From positions 1 through 64,000 of the forward strand of contig UQDR01000009.1 of NCBI GenBank assembly GCA_900539835.1: 64,000 bases of DNA, given 5' to 3'. The stretch is from an uncultured Ruminococcus sp. (GTDB taxonomy: Bacteria; Bacillota; Clostridia; Oscillospirales; Ruminococcaceae). Under the pieces are notes generated by a model, which saw only the letters and a list, made by a program, of their open reading frames with translations, did no database searches and had not been told where the DNA came from. This document shows, one piece after another, positions 34,076 to 42,810 of this stretch. Both the position numbers and the translations under genes were made by a program. Position 1 is the stretch's first letter. The number at the start of each line of letters is the position of its first letter.

Positions 34076-35212
34076 TTGAAAATACTTTCTTTTATATCTG
34101 CTGTAGTCTTGTCATTTTGCATGTTGGCATTTAATGCTGATGCAGTTGATTTACCTGCGGTTTCAGCAAAAGGTGCAATACTTATTGACGCCGCTACAGG
34201 CGAGATTTTGTTTGAGAAAAACTGCAAAGAAAAGCTTCCTATGGCAAGTACCACAAAAATTATGTCGGCTATGCTTGCTCTTGAAAGCGGAAATCTTGAT
34301 GAGGAATTTGTCGTTGACAGCAATGCAATAAAAGTCGAGGGTTCATCTATGGGATTGCAGGAGGGGGATAGGGTTACTATGCGTGCCCTTGTCCACGGAA
34401 TGCTTCTTCCCAGTGGTAATGACGCTGCAAATGCAGCTGCTGTGCGGATTTGCGGTTCAGTAGAAGCGTTTGTGAAGCTTATGAATGAGCGGGCAGAAGA
34501 GCTTGGTTTAAGCTCTACCCACTTTGTAACTCCCTCCGGACTTGACGATTATACAGATGAGCATTATTCTTCGGCATATGATATGGCGATTTTAGCAAAG
34601 GAAGCATTAAAAAATCCTGACTTTCGTGAAATATGCGGAAAGTATAATGCTAAGCTTAAATTCGGAAATCCGCCCTATGAAAGATGGCTGACAAATAATA
34701 ACAAATTGCTTAATACCTGTGAGGGCGTTATCGGGGTTAAGACAGGTTTTACTGATAAAGCAAAACGGTGTCTTGTGTCGGCTTGTGAGAGAAACGGTGC
34801 TACGCTTATTTGTGTAACACTTAATGCACCAAACGATTGGCTTGATCATTCAAGGCTTTTTGATTATGGTTTTACTATGTTTGAAATGCAGAAGCTTCCT
34901 GTTGAGAGCAATAGGTTTACTGTAAATGTGGTTGGCGGAACTGAGGAAAATGTTCCATGTGGAACAAATGTTCCGAAGCTTAATATGCTCAGAGGCAAAG
35001 CTGATGAAGTAACGGCAGAAGTGAGTATAAATCATTTTCTTTATGCTCCTGTTGTTGAAAATACACAGGTGGGAAAAATAACTTATTATTATAATGGTGA
35101 AGTTATACACGAAGAGCCAATAGTAACATCTAAGTCAGTCGGATATAAAAAAGCTGAGGAAAAAGAAAGCTTTTTCAGCAAATGGCGTGCAAGGCTGGGA
35201 GATTTGTTTTAG
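34076..35212 (+). CDS. D-alanyl-D-alanine carboxypeptidase (DacF/DacB type)
   Basis: A 378-residue low-molecular-weight penicillin-binding protein. A signal peptide ends near residue 23; the three active-site motifs are STTK at 58-61, SGN at 113-115 and KTG at 222-224. A C-terminal beta domain and a basic, amphipathic end (FFSKWRARLGDLF) that could bind the membrane follow. It trims the terminal D-Ala of peptidoglycan stem peptides. Start is TTG with aaaggtg upstream. Nearness to ytfJ suggests a sporulation-type DacF, which is inference. Confidence 0.93.
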   Translation: MKILSFISAVVLSFCMLAFNADAVDLPAVSAKGAILIDAATGEILFEKNCKEKLPMASTTKIMSAMLALESGNLDEEFVVDSNAIKVEGSSMGLQEGDRVTMRALVHGMLLPSGNDAANAAAVRICGSVEAFVKLMNERAEELGLSSTHFVTPSGLDDYTDEHYSSAYDMAILAKEALKNPDFREICGKYNAKLKFGNPPYERWLTNNNKLLNTCEGVIGVKTGFTDKAKRCLVSACERNGATLICVTLNAPNDWLDHSRLFDYGFTMFEMQKLPVESNRFTVNVVGGTEENVPCGTNVPKLNMLRGKADEVTAEVSINHFLYAPVVENTQVGKITYYYNGEVIHEEPIVTSKSVGYKKAEEKESFFSKWRARLGDLF

Positions 35213-35277
35213 TTTAAAAGGGCTTAATGCCCTTACATAATATTCATGCTGTGAAGCATTAAGGAATGGTGATTGAT

Positions 35278-36012
35278 ATGGAAAAAATTAGAATCCAGAA
35301 AATTATTGCAGAAAGCGGATATTGTTCACGCCGCAAGGCGGAGGAGCTTATTTCACAAAACAGAGTTCAGGTTAATGGACGCCCTTGCAAATTGGGAGAT
35401 AAAGCCTTGCCTTTAAAAGATCTGATAACTGTAGACGGTGAGCAGATAAGGGTGCAGAAGAAAAAAGAAATGCATTACATAATGCTGCATAAACCAAGAG
35501 GTTATGTGACAACTATGAACGATGAGCTTGACAGAAAATGTGTAACCGATCTTCTCAGTGATTTTCATGACAGGGTTTATCCTATTGGAAGACTTGACAA
35601 GAATTCAGAGGGTTTGCTTTTGTTCACAAATGACGGAAAGTTTGCAAATGATATAATGCATCCGTCAAAGCACATTTCAAAGACTTATCGTGTGACAGTT
35701 CGTCCTGATATTAATGATGAACAGCTTGTGGCACTGTCTGATGGAGTTGAGATTGACGGAAAGAAAACTTTGCCGGCAACGGTAATAGTACTTGATAAAC
35801 AGCCGGGACGGGTAGTTATGCAAATTACAATTCATGAGGGCAGAAACCGTCAGATAAGAAAAATGTGCGAGGCTGTGGGACTTGAGGTTGCAAGACTTAA
35901 ACGAACATCTATCGGGCCGTTAAAGCTGGGTATGCTTAAACCGGGTGATTACCGTGAGTTGAAGCCTGATGAGTTAAGAGCGCTGAGAAATGCAATTACT
36001 AAAGCTAAATAA
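35278..36012 (+). CDS. 23S/16S rRNA pseudouridine synthase, RluB/RsuA family
   Basis: A 244-residue enzyme with an N-terminal S4 RNA-binding domain (RIQKIIAESGYCSRRKAEELI) and a catalytic domain with GRLDKNSEGLLLFTNDG, where the Asp is the nucleophile, and the end motif HEGRNRQIRKMCEAVGLEV in pieces. RluB modifies U2605 of 23S rRNA; RluB is likelier than RsuA in this group. ATG 35278 is preferred; ATG 35266 sits against the aagga site. Confidence 0.92.
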   Translation: MEKIRIQKIIAESGYCSRRKAEELISQNRVQVNGRPCKLGDKALPLKDLITVDGEQIRVQKKKEMHYIMLHKPRGYVTTMNDELDRKCVTDLLSDFHDRVYPIGRLDKNSEGLLLFTNDGKFANDIMHPSKHISKTYRVTVRPDINDEQLVALSDGVEIDGKKTLPATVIVLDKQPGRVVMQITIHEGRNRQIRKMCEAVGLEVARLKRTSIGPLKLGMLKPGDYRELKPDELRALRNAITKAK

Positions 36013-36066
36013 TTATAAGACGTCAAGCCTTGGTTAGATTTCATTATTCAAAAGAAAAGAGCTATG

Positions 36067-36089
36067 AGAGAGCAGATTTTCTGCTCTCT
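36067..36089 (+). terminator. terminator after the pseudouridine synthase gene
   Basis: A perfect 10-bp stem (36067-36076 with 36080-36089) with a 3-nt loop and a T-run. It ends the long run that starts at the site-2 protease. Confidence 0.88.
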
Positions 36090-36149
36090 TTTTGTATGTC
36101 TAAAAAGTGAACAAATATCATATTAAAAGTAAAAATATAAGAGTGTTAC

Positions 36150-36178
36150 TTGATATAAGACAGGAAAAATAGTATAAT
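36150..36178 (+). promoter_or_regulatory. promoter of the biotin carboxyltransferase operon
   Basis: TTGATA at 36150-36155 and TATAAT at 36173-36178 with a 17-nt spacer, about 70 nt before the first gene. Confidence 0.65.
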
Positions 36179-36250
36179 TAAAATTGTATAGGTATGAGTT
36201 GCCATGTTTTAAATTCGGTAATTCTAATTAATTTGATAGGAGGAAACTGT

Positions 36251-37633
36251 ATGTCTGATTCTATTACTAATCTTGTTGAGCTTAAAGCTAAGGCTGAAGC
36301 TGATTCTGCTGCAAGAACCCGACTGACATATTTGTTTGATGAAGGTACATTTACTGAGCTTGATCCCTTTGTGACTTCTGGTTCCGATTTATCCGGAGTT
36401 ATAACTGCTTATGGTTATGTTGAGGGGAATCCCGTATATGCCTTTTCACAGGATATAAACGTAAAAAAAGGTGCGCTGACAGAAGCTCAGGCTAAAAAAA
36501 TTGTAAAAATTTACGACCTTGCTGCTAAAACAGGAGTACCTGTTGTGGGAATCTATGATTCTTTCGGTGCTGATTTGTCTAATGGCTGTAAGGCGCTTAA
36601 TTCATATGGCGAGCTGCTTATGTGGATGTCTAATTTATCCGGAGTTGTTCCTCAGATTTCTGTGGTTGCAGGCACTTGTGCAGGAACTGCTGCTATGCTT
36701 GCTGAATCTGCAGATTTTGTAATTGCTTCTGAGGATTCTGAGCTTTTTGCAGCTTCAAACAGTGATATAAAGAATTCAGCTGAAAATGCCGGGAAAAACG
36801 GAACTGCTGCCATTGTTGCAAAGGATGATAAAGAGGCAGTAGAAGCAGCTAAGAATATTCTTTTGAAGCTGCCTCAAAATAACCTTTCACCTGTTCCAAT
36901 GTATGAGTTTGAGCTTTCTGAAGCTGTTTTCGGAACTGACGCTGTTTCTCAGGCTGAATCGGTTTGTGATGAGGGAAGTGTAATTGAGCTTTCGGCTGAT
37001 TTCGGCAAGGCTTCATACACTGCTTTGGGAAGTATCGGCGGCGCTACTGTTGGTATTGCTGCTACTAATAAGACTACAGATAAGCTTAATTCTGATGATT
37101 GCACAAAGATAGCACGTTTTGTAAGGATCTGCGATTCTTATGCTATTCCTGTTATTACATTGGTTGACACAGAAGGCTTTGAAGCAAATACAGAAACCGA
37201 GGTATCGGGAGCTGTAAGAGATATGACAAAGCTTGCTCACGCTTATTCTGAAGCAACAACGATAAAGATTTCAGTTGTTACAGGAAATGCTTATGGACCT
37301 GCATTTATTGCTCTTGCAGGGAAGGGTGCTAATGCTGATTTGGTGTATGCACTTGAAAATGCAGTAATTTCACCTCTTGCTCCTGTTACAGCGGTTGAGT
37401 TTCTTGAACATGACCAGCTCAAGGGTGCTGATGATTTGACATCAGCAAGAAATGCGCTTGCTGATAAATATGCAAGAGAAAAAGCAAATGCGGCAATTGC
37501 GGCGCAAAACGGATGTGTGGATAATGTAATTGCTTCTTCACAGTTGAGAGATACTCTTGTAAATTCCATTGAAATCATGGCAGGTAAGAGAATTTCAAGA
37601 CTTCCTAAAAAGCACAGTAACATTCAGTTGTAA
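36251..37633 (+). CDS. acyl-CoA carboxyltransferase subunit (MmdA/12S-like)
   Basis: A 460-residue crotonase-fold carboxyltransferase. The N-half has ARTRLTYLFDEGTFTELD, SGVITAYGYVEG, the VVPQISVVAGTCAGTAAM oxyanion block; the C-half has ARFVRICDSYAIPVITLVDTEGF-like sequence in pieces. Family members (methylmalonyl-CoA decarboxylase alpha, transcarboxylase 12S) are about 510-525 residues, so this one is short, with loss around the first domain's end. It would transfer CO2 between an acyl-CoA and biotin. ATG 36251 follows ataggagg; an upstream ATG at 36194 has none. First gene of a trio with a biotin carrier and an OadA-like subunit. Confidence 0.85.
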   Translation: MSDSITNLVELKAKAEADSAARTRLTYLFDEGTFTELDPFVTSGSDLSGVITAYGYVEGNPVYAFSQDINVKKGALTEAQAKKIVKIYDLAAKTGVPVVGIYDSFGADLSNGCKALNSYGELLMWMSNLSGVVPQISVVAGTCAGTAAMLAESADFVIASEDSELFAASNSDIKNSAENAGKNGTAAIVAKDDKEAVEAAKNILLKLPQNNLSPVPMYEFELSEAVFGTDAVSQAESVCDEGSVIELSADFGKASYTALGSIGGATVGIAATNKTTDKLNSDDCTKIARFVRICDSYAIPVITLVDTEGFEANTETEVSGAVRDMTKLAHAYSEATTIKISVVTGNAYGPAFIALAGKGANADLVYALENAVISPLAPVTAVEFLEHDQLKGADDLTSARNALADKYAREKANAAIAAQNGCVDNVIASSQLRDTLVNSIEIMAGKRISRLPKKHSNIQL

Positions 37634-37660
37634 TAAATACATAGATAGGTGGTAATTAAT

Positions 37661-38014
37661 ATGAAAAGATATAATATTACAGTAAACGGAAAAGCTTATG
37701 ATGTAGCAGTTGAAGAAATTGACGGAGGTTCAGCTCCTGTTGTTTCCGCAGCACCGGCTCCTGCTGCAGCTGCGCCTGCACCGGCCGCTCCTGTAGCAGA
37801 CGGCACAAAGGTAACAGCTCCGATGCCGGGAACTATTCTTGATATTAAAGTTTCTGTAGGTGATACAGTTGAAGCAGGTCAAGCAATCATGGTGCTTGAA
37901 GCAATGAAAATGGAAAACGATGTAAATGCGCCATGCGCAGGTAAGATTCTAAGCATTAACACAACAAAGAGCTCTGCTGTTGAAACAGGTGCTGTATTAG
38001 CAGTTATCGGTTAA
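37661..38014 (+). CDS. biotin carboxyl carrier protein
   Basis: A 117-residue biotinyl protein. A short N-terminal strand region (MKRYNITVNGKAYDV) is followed by an Ala/Pro linker (about 25-46) and a biotinyl domain with EAMKMEND, biotin on Lys83. Size and layout match the 1.3S subunit of transcarboxylase and the gamma/delta carriers of sodium-pumping decarboxylases. It shuttles CO2 between the two carboxyltransferases encoded on each side. ATG 37661 follows aggtgg at 7 nt. Confidence 0.94.
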   Translation: MKRYNITVNGKAYDVAVEEIDGGSAPVVSAAPAPAAAAPAPAAPVADGTKVTAPMPGTILDIKVSVGDTVEAGQAIMVLEAMKMENDVNAPCAGKILSINTTKSSAVETGAVLAVIG

Positions 38015-38051
38015 TAAATTCAGTATTATGCTTTTGAAAGGATTGAATTAA

Positions 38052-39449
38052 ATGGCTAAGCTAAAAATTACAGAAACTGTACTTCGTGACGCACATCAGT
38101 CACTAATCGCCACAAGAATGTCAATGGATGAAATGCTTCCTATCCTTTCCGAAATGGATAAAATCGGATTTTATTCCGCAGAAGTTTGGGGAGGGGCAAC
38201 ATTTGATTCATGTATTCGTTTTCTGAATGAAGACCCTTGGGAAAGACTTCGCACAATCAGAAAGGAAATGCCTAACACCAAGCTTCAAATGCTTTTCAGA
38301 GGACAGAATATGCTTGGTTATCGTCATTATGCTGATGACCTTGTTGAATATTTTGTACAAAAATCTATTGCCAATGGTATTGATATAATAAGAATATTTG
38401 ACGCACTTAATGACATAAGAAACCTTGAGACTGCCATTAAGGCGGCAAACAAAGAAAAAGGTCATGCACAGGTTGCTATTTCATATACGTTGGGTGAAGT
38501 GTTTACTCATGAATATTATATGGATTATGCGAAAAGAATTGAGGAAGCGGGAGCTGATTCAATTTGTATCAAGGATATGGCGGCGCTTCTTACTCCTTAT
38601 GAGGCTTCAACTCTTGTAAAGGATATTAAGTCTGTGGTTAAGATTCCGGTTCAGCTTCATACACACTATACATCAGGTCTTGCATCTATGTGTATCATGA
38701 AAGCTGTTGAAGCAGGTGTTGACGCTGTTGATACTGCAATGTCACCTTTAGCTTTGGGAACATCTCATGCGCCAACAGAATCTATTGTTGCTGCTTTTAA
38801 GGATACAGAATATGATACAGGTCTTGATCTTGTTAAGCTTACTGAAATAAGAGAATACTTTATGGGACTTCGTCAGAAGTACATTGACAGCGGGTTGCTT
38901 GATCCTAAAATGCTTGCGACTGACGCTAATGCTCTTATTTATCAGGTTCCGGGCGGAATGCTCTCAAATCTTCTTTCACAGCTTAAACAGGCCGGCAAGG
39001 CTGATCAGCTTAATGAAGTTTTACAGGAGGTTCCGAGAGTTCGTAAGGATTCAGGTTTCCCGCCGCTTGTTACTCCTACTTCACAGATCGTCGGTACTCA
39101 GGCTGTATTCAATGTTATTATGGGCGAAAGATATAAGACAGTCACAAAAGAATTTAAGGGACTTGTTAAGGGGGAATATGGTAAAACACCAGTTACTATA
39201 GATCCTGAGTTCCAGAAGAAAATTCTTGGTGCAGAAGAACCGATTACCTGCCGTCCGGCAGATCTTCTCAAGCCTGAGCTTGAAGATATGAAAAAAGAAT
39301 GTGCAGAGTGGACAGAGCAGGAGGAAGATGTACTCACTTATGCGATGTTCCCAAAGGTTGCGCCTAAGTTCTTTGAACAGAGAAGGAATAAGCTTTATGG
39401 TGTGGACGGAAAGCATTCCGACGCTGAAAATAAGGTTCATCCGGTTTAA
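38052..39449 (+). CDS. oxaloacetate decarboxylase alpha/transcarboxylase 5S-like subunit
   Basis: A 465-residue pyruvate carboxyltransferase. The TIM barrel has ETVLRDAHQSLIATRM (metal Asp13), the CIKDMAALL Lys that is carbamylated, and QLHTHYTSG with the two metal His. The conserved C-terminal carboxylase domain follows, but there is no fused biotin domain; the separate carrier upstream serves instead. It moves CO2 between oxaloacetate/pyruvate and biotin. No OadB-like membrane subunit occurs in the window. Ribosome site gaaagga. Confidence 0.94.
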   Translation: MAKLKITETVLRDAHQSLIATRMSMDEMLPILSEMDKIGFYSAEVWGGATFDSCIRFLNEDPWERLRTIRKEMPNTKLQMLFRGQNMLGYRHYADDLVEYFVQKSIANGIDIIRIFDALNDIRNLETAIKAANKEKGHAQVAISYTLGEVFTHEYYMDYAKRIEEAGADSICIKDMAALLTPYEASTLVKDIKSVVKIPVQLHTHYTSGLASMCIMKAVEAGVDAVDTAMSPLALGTSHAPTESIVAAFKDTEYDTGLDLVKLTEIREYFMGLRQKYIDSGLLDPKMLATDANALIYQVPGGMLSNLLSQLKQAGKADQLNEVLQEVPRVRKDSGFPPLVTPTSQIVGTQAVFNVIMGERYKTVTKEFKGLVKGEYGKTPVTIDPEFQKKILGAEEPITCRPADLLKPELEDMKKECAEWTEQEEDVLTYAMFPKVAPKFFEQRRNKLYGVDGKHSDAENKVHPV

Positions 39450-39465
39450 TCAATAATTTTTACTG

Positions 39466-39493
39466 AAGAGCTTACATTAGCCTGTAAGCTCTT
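39466..39493 (+). terminator. terminator after the carboxyltransferase operon
   Basis: A perfect 11-bp stem (39466-39476 with 39483-39493), 6-nt loop, then a T-rich stretch. It closes the three-gene operon. Confidence 0.82.
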
Positions 39494-39545
39494 TGTTTTG
39501 AGTAAGATAAAATTTTATATTAGGCAAAAATTTGGAAGGTATAAA

Positions 39546-40970
39546 ATGAAATGTTTTTCTAAAATCGTTAATCTGGGGTTTGGAATTTTGTTTTTATTTG
39601 CTGTAATTTGTTCAGCGACAGAAATGTATTTCGTTTTGGATGAACGTATTAAATTTGCTTTTTTTACAACTTTATTTATAATAGGATTTTCTGCGGCTTT
39701 ATGTTTTCTGCTTTACAAATTGGAAAAGTATTTGTCAAACCAAGAAAAGCTGTGTATAAGAATTCTATATATACTGCCGTTTGTTTTGTTGACGATTCAG
39801 ATAATTTTTGCGGTATTAGTGGATTTTACTCCTAAAAATGATTTAAACTATATATGCAAAGGTGCAGAGAACTTTGTAAAGTACGGAATAGAAAATATTC
39901 ATAACGGTTTGCCTGAACGTCATCAGAAATATTTTTATGTATATCCTAATAATCATATGCTTTTTCTTATAATCTCCGGATTGTATAAAATATCATATGA
40001 ATTAACGGGAGAGATTTCAAATACACTGCCGATAATATTTAACATTTCTGCACTGAATATTTCATATATTTTTATGATTGCATCAGCAAAGCTTCTGTAT
40101 AATCCTTCAAAAGCCTGTATTTGTGCAATAAGAGGTTTTATGTTTATGCCTCTGATAACATATTCAGTAATGTTTTATACTGATTCACTTGCAATGCCAT
40201 TTGTTTCAGCAGGTATTTATTTATATATCAGGTGCAGACATGAGAATAATACTAAAAGGTGTTATATATTTTTGGCGGCCTGCGGATCAATTATAGCTTT
40301 TGGGTATAAGATAAAAGGCAGTGTAATAATACTTTTAGCAGCGATTATTGTAGATTTATTTTTACATAAATATTCTGCAAAGTCCGTTATTATAAAGATA
40401 ACTACGCTGATTTCATCATTTGCTGTTATTGTTTTAATGTTGAACTTTGTTTCACTGAAAGTGCTTGATACATCAAAAGATGAAATAGAGAAATATGAGT
40501 TCCCGATGGTTCATTGGATAATGATGAGCGCTGACGGCAAAGGCGGATATAATGGCGAGGACTTTCTATATACTCAGAGTTTTGAAGGATATGATAATAA
40601 AACAAATGCTGATTTAGAAAGACTGGGCGAAAAGCTTAAAACTCAGGGTGCGTCAGGTTTTGCCGAGCATTTGTTAAACAAAATGAATTATACTTGGCAT
40701 GATGGTACATACATGACTCCTTATTATAATCCTGATAACAAATTTTTGAACGGTGATTTATTTTTAATTATTGCAGATATTCTACACTTTTCTTTGCTCA
40801 TAAAAATAATCCAAGGTTATTTAAGCAAAGCTAATAGAACAAATAATGAAGTTCAGGAAAAATCATTATTTTTAAAAATATGCTTGTGCGGGCTTTTTAT
40901 ATTCTTATTGATCTGGGAGGCAAGATGCAGATATCTTGTCAGCTTTATGGCGCTGTTTGCCCTTATATAA
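39546..40970 (+). CDS. GT39-like polytopic membrane protein, possibly 3'-truncated
   Basis: A 474-residue protein with about eleven hydrophobic helices. The first external loop (DFTPKNDLNYICKGAENF) and the following HQKYFYVYPNNHMLF resemble the acceptor-site loop of GT-C glycosyltransferases (GT39/ArnT type), which use polyprenyl-phosphate sugars. ATG 39546 follows ggaagg; an upstream TTG is rejected. It ends at WEARCRYLVSFMALFALI, where relatives usually run on through another helix, and the hairpin array begins 17 nt later, so truncation by insertion is possible. Specific function unknown. Confidence 0.65.
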   Translation: MKCFSKIVNLGFGILFLFAVICSATEMYFVLDERIKFAFFTTLFIIGFSAALCFLLYKLEKYLSNQEKLCIRILYILPFVLLTIQIIFAVLVDFTPKNDLNYICKGAENFVKYGIENIHNGLPERHQKYFYVYPNNHMLFLIISGLYKISYELTGEISNTLPIIFNISALNISYIFMIASAKLLYNPSKACICAIRGFMFMPLITYSVMFYTDSLAMPFVSAGIYLYIRCRHENNTKRCYIFLAACGSIIAFGYKIKGSVIILLAAIIVDLFLHKYSAKSVIIKITTLISSFAVIVLMLNFVSLKVLDTSKDEIEKYEFPMVHWIMMSADGKGGYNGEDFLYTQSFEGYDNKTNADLERLGEKLKTQGASGFAEHLLNKMNYTWHDGTYMTPYYNPDNKFLNGDLFLIIADILHFSLLIKIIQGYLSKANRTNNEVQEKSLFLKICLCGLFIFLLIWEARCRYLVSFMALFALI

Positions 40971-40986
40971 CTTAGGCAAGATGTCC

Positions 40987-41098
40987 CCTGCCTTTTAGGC
41001 GGCAGGTAAAATTTTCGTGTTCAGTAGAGAGATTGCACTCTTACTGAACACTTTGCGTGGCATAAGCCACGCCTTGCCACGTTGAATGACGGGGCAAG
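40987..41098 (+). ncRNA. array of four stem-loops (candidate structured RNA or mobile repeat)
   Basis: Four consecutive hairpins fill about 110 nt before the DUF4317 gene: CCTGCC (40987-40992) with GGCAGG (41001-41006); a 10-bp stem 41017-41026 with 41042-41051; GCGTGGC (41055-41061) with GCCACGC (41066-41072) around a 4-nt loop; and CTTGCC (41073-41078) with GGCAAG (41093-41098). The block is more GC-rich than its surroundings. No T-run follows any stem, so ordinary terminators are unlikely. It could be a 5' leader RNA or a small dispersed element; class not recognised. Confidence 0.5.
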
Positions 41099-41137
41099 CC
41101 CCTTATTGAAATTGAACATTTTTTGGAGGAAACCAAA

Positions 41138-42265
41138 ATGAATAAAAAAGAAATAGCAGAAATAAAGAAGAACTTTTCGGATGACTGCGGATTTTTCACC
41201 ATGAACCATGTGGTATCCGCTTTCGTGGATTCAGAGAAGAATATTAAATGCAAAACTAACAGGCTATATAATACATTGCCTGCTGAAGAATCAGAGCTTA
41301 TTATGATAATATTAAAGAAAGTTCTCAGTGGTCAGATAGGAAGAAACCTTTTGGAATATCACTTTCCCAAAGACGCTTATCAGGAGGGTGGTTCTCAAAA
41401 GTTCTTGTATGACGTGCTTCAGAGCAGATTTACAGATGATGATATCGTTGATAAGTTTCTCAACACAGTTGTTGAGCAAATGGAGTATGTTTCAACCTAT
41501 GCAATATTTGCGGCTCACTGTACATACAACGTATTAAAAAAGAATAAAAATGATGATTTAGAGGAAGATTCGGAACTGGTTTATAACTTTATTGTTACTG
41601 CAATTTGTCCTGTTAATCTAAGAATAGACGGTCTTGTGTATAACGAAGAAGCAAATGAAATTGAGAAGAAAGCTAACAGTGACAGAATAGTAGAGCTTCC
41701 CTCAGACGGATTCCTTTTCCCTGTATTTTCAGACAGAACACCGGATGTTAATGGGGTAATGTATTACACAAAAAATGCGAAGAAGCCTAATACATCTATA
41801 GTAGACAACTTGCTTGGCTGTGAGTTTGTAATGTCCTGTCAATCAGAAAAAACAACATTTCAAGCAATATTAAATAACGTGGTTGCTGACGAATTAGATT
41901 ACTCACTCATAACATCAGTAAATGAGAAGATACAGGAAATCGTTGACCAGAACAGTCATGAAACAGAGATTCCGACCATAGACAAGAACAAGCTTTCGTC
42001 TATACTTTGGGAATCGGGGGTAAGCCAGGAAAAGCTTGAACATTTGCCGAAGGTATATGAAACAGCAATGGGGGATAAGTCGCTTACTGCGGTAAACTTG
42101 ATTGATAGAAAGACAGTGCTTTCAGTTCCGAGCATTACAGTCAATATCACAAAAGATGGTGTGAACAAGGTGAGAACTGAAGTGATAGACGGGAAGAAGT
42201 GTTTGATAATTGACCTTGATGACCCTGAAATATCGGTAAATGGAATTTCGGCAACAATAGAATAA
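41138..42265 (+). CDS. DUF4317 domain protein (unknown function)
   Basis: A 375-residue soluble protein matching the DUF4317 family of Clostridia, recognised by the start MNKKEIAEIKKNF, the C-G-F-F motif soon after and the mid segment YAIFAAHCTYNV. No catalytic motif is visible. ATG 41138 follows ttggagga; a TTG at 41123 is rejected as it lies over the ribosome site. A single gene with its own terminator, preceded by the hairpin array. Confidence 0.82.
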   Translation: MNKKEIAEIKKNFSDDCGFFTMNHVVSAFVDSEKNIKCKTNRLYNTLPAEESELIMIILKKVLSGQIGRNLLEYHFPKDAYQEGGSQKFLYDVLQSRFTDDDIVDKFLNTVVEQMEYVSTYAIFAAHCTYNVLKKNKNDDLEEDSELVYNFIVTAICPVNLRIDGLVYNEEANEIEKKANSDRIVELPSDGFLFPVFSDRTPDVNGVMYYTKNAKKPNTSIVDNLLGCEFVMSCQSEKTTFQAILNNVVADELDYSLITSVNEKIQEIVDQNSHETEIPTIDKNKLSSILWESGVSQEKLEHLPKVYETAMGDKSLTAVNLIDRKTVLSVPSITVNITKDGVNKVRTEVIDGKKCLIIDLDDPEISVNGISATIE

Positions 42266-42267
42266 AA

Positions 42268-42297
42268 ACAAAAGCGGCTGTTTTAAGCCGCTTTTGT
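42268..42297. terminator. bidirectional terminator after the DUF4317 gene
   Basis: A perfect 11-bp stem (42268-42278 with 42287-42297). It overlaps the stop of the convergent yfcE gene and has A- and T-rich flanks. Confidence 0.85.
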
Positions 42298-42809
42298 TAT
42301 AACTTATAAAATTTAAATTCACCGTTTTCCATTATAAGATAACTGTGGTCAGAATCTTCTTTCGGTATAGAAACTGAACCCGGATTAACATATGTGTAAG
42401 ACCCCATATCTTTTATTATTGGTATGTGAGTATGGCCATGCAATAATATATCTCCCATATTTAAAGGAGGCAGGTTATTACAGTTATAAACATGTCCATG
42501 CGTTGCAAAAATGGTTTTTCCGTCAGCATGAATAAGCGCATAATCTGCAAGAATAGGGAAGTCCAGTACCATTTGATCAACTTCGCTGTCACAGTTTCCA
42601 CGAACGCATATTATTTTATCCCTCAATGGATTAAGCATATTAATAACATTTTGCGGAGAATAATCTTTTGGCAGTCCATTTCTTGGTCCGTGATATAAAA
42701 TATCTCCTAAAATAACAAGCTTTTCTGCATGGTGATCTTCAAAGGCTTCAATCATTTTTTTACAGTAATATGCCGAGCCGTGTATGTCAGAAGCAATCAT
42801 TAGTTTCAT
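42297..42809 (-). CDS. yfcE: phosphodiesterase, YfcE/MJ0936 family
   Basis: A 170-residue metallophosphoesterase with the full set of metal motifs: ASDIHGS, GDILYHGPRN, RGNCDSEVD, ATHGH and GHTHIP. YfcE-type enzymes hydrolyse phosphodiesters with Mn; the natural substrate is unknown. It starts one base after the stop of the SGNH hydrolase gene, so the two are co-transcribed. Confidence 0.93.
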   Translation of the reverse strand: MKLMIASDIHGSAYYCKKMIEAFEDHHAEKLVILGDILYHGPRNGLPKDYSPQNVINMLNPLRDKIICVRGNCDSEVDQMVLDFPILADYALIHADGKTIFATHGHVYNCNNLPPLNMGDILLHGHTHIPIIKDMGSYTYVNPGSVSIPKEDSDHSYLIMENGEFKFYKL

Positions 42810-42810
42810 T

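Noticed and set aside
36194..36250. Longer start of the carboxyltransferase at ATG 36194
   Set aside because: No ribosome site; the extra 19 residues have no counterpart in the family, and the aggagg site precedes ATG 36251.
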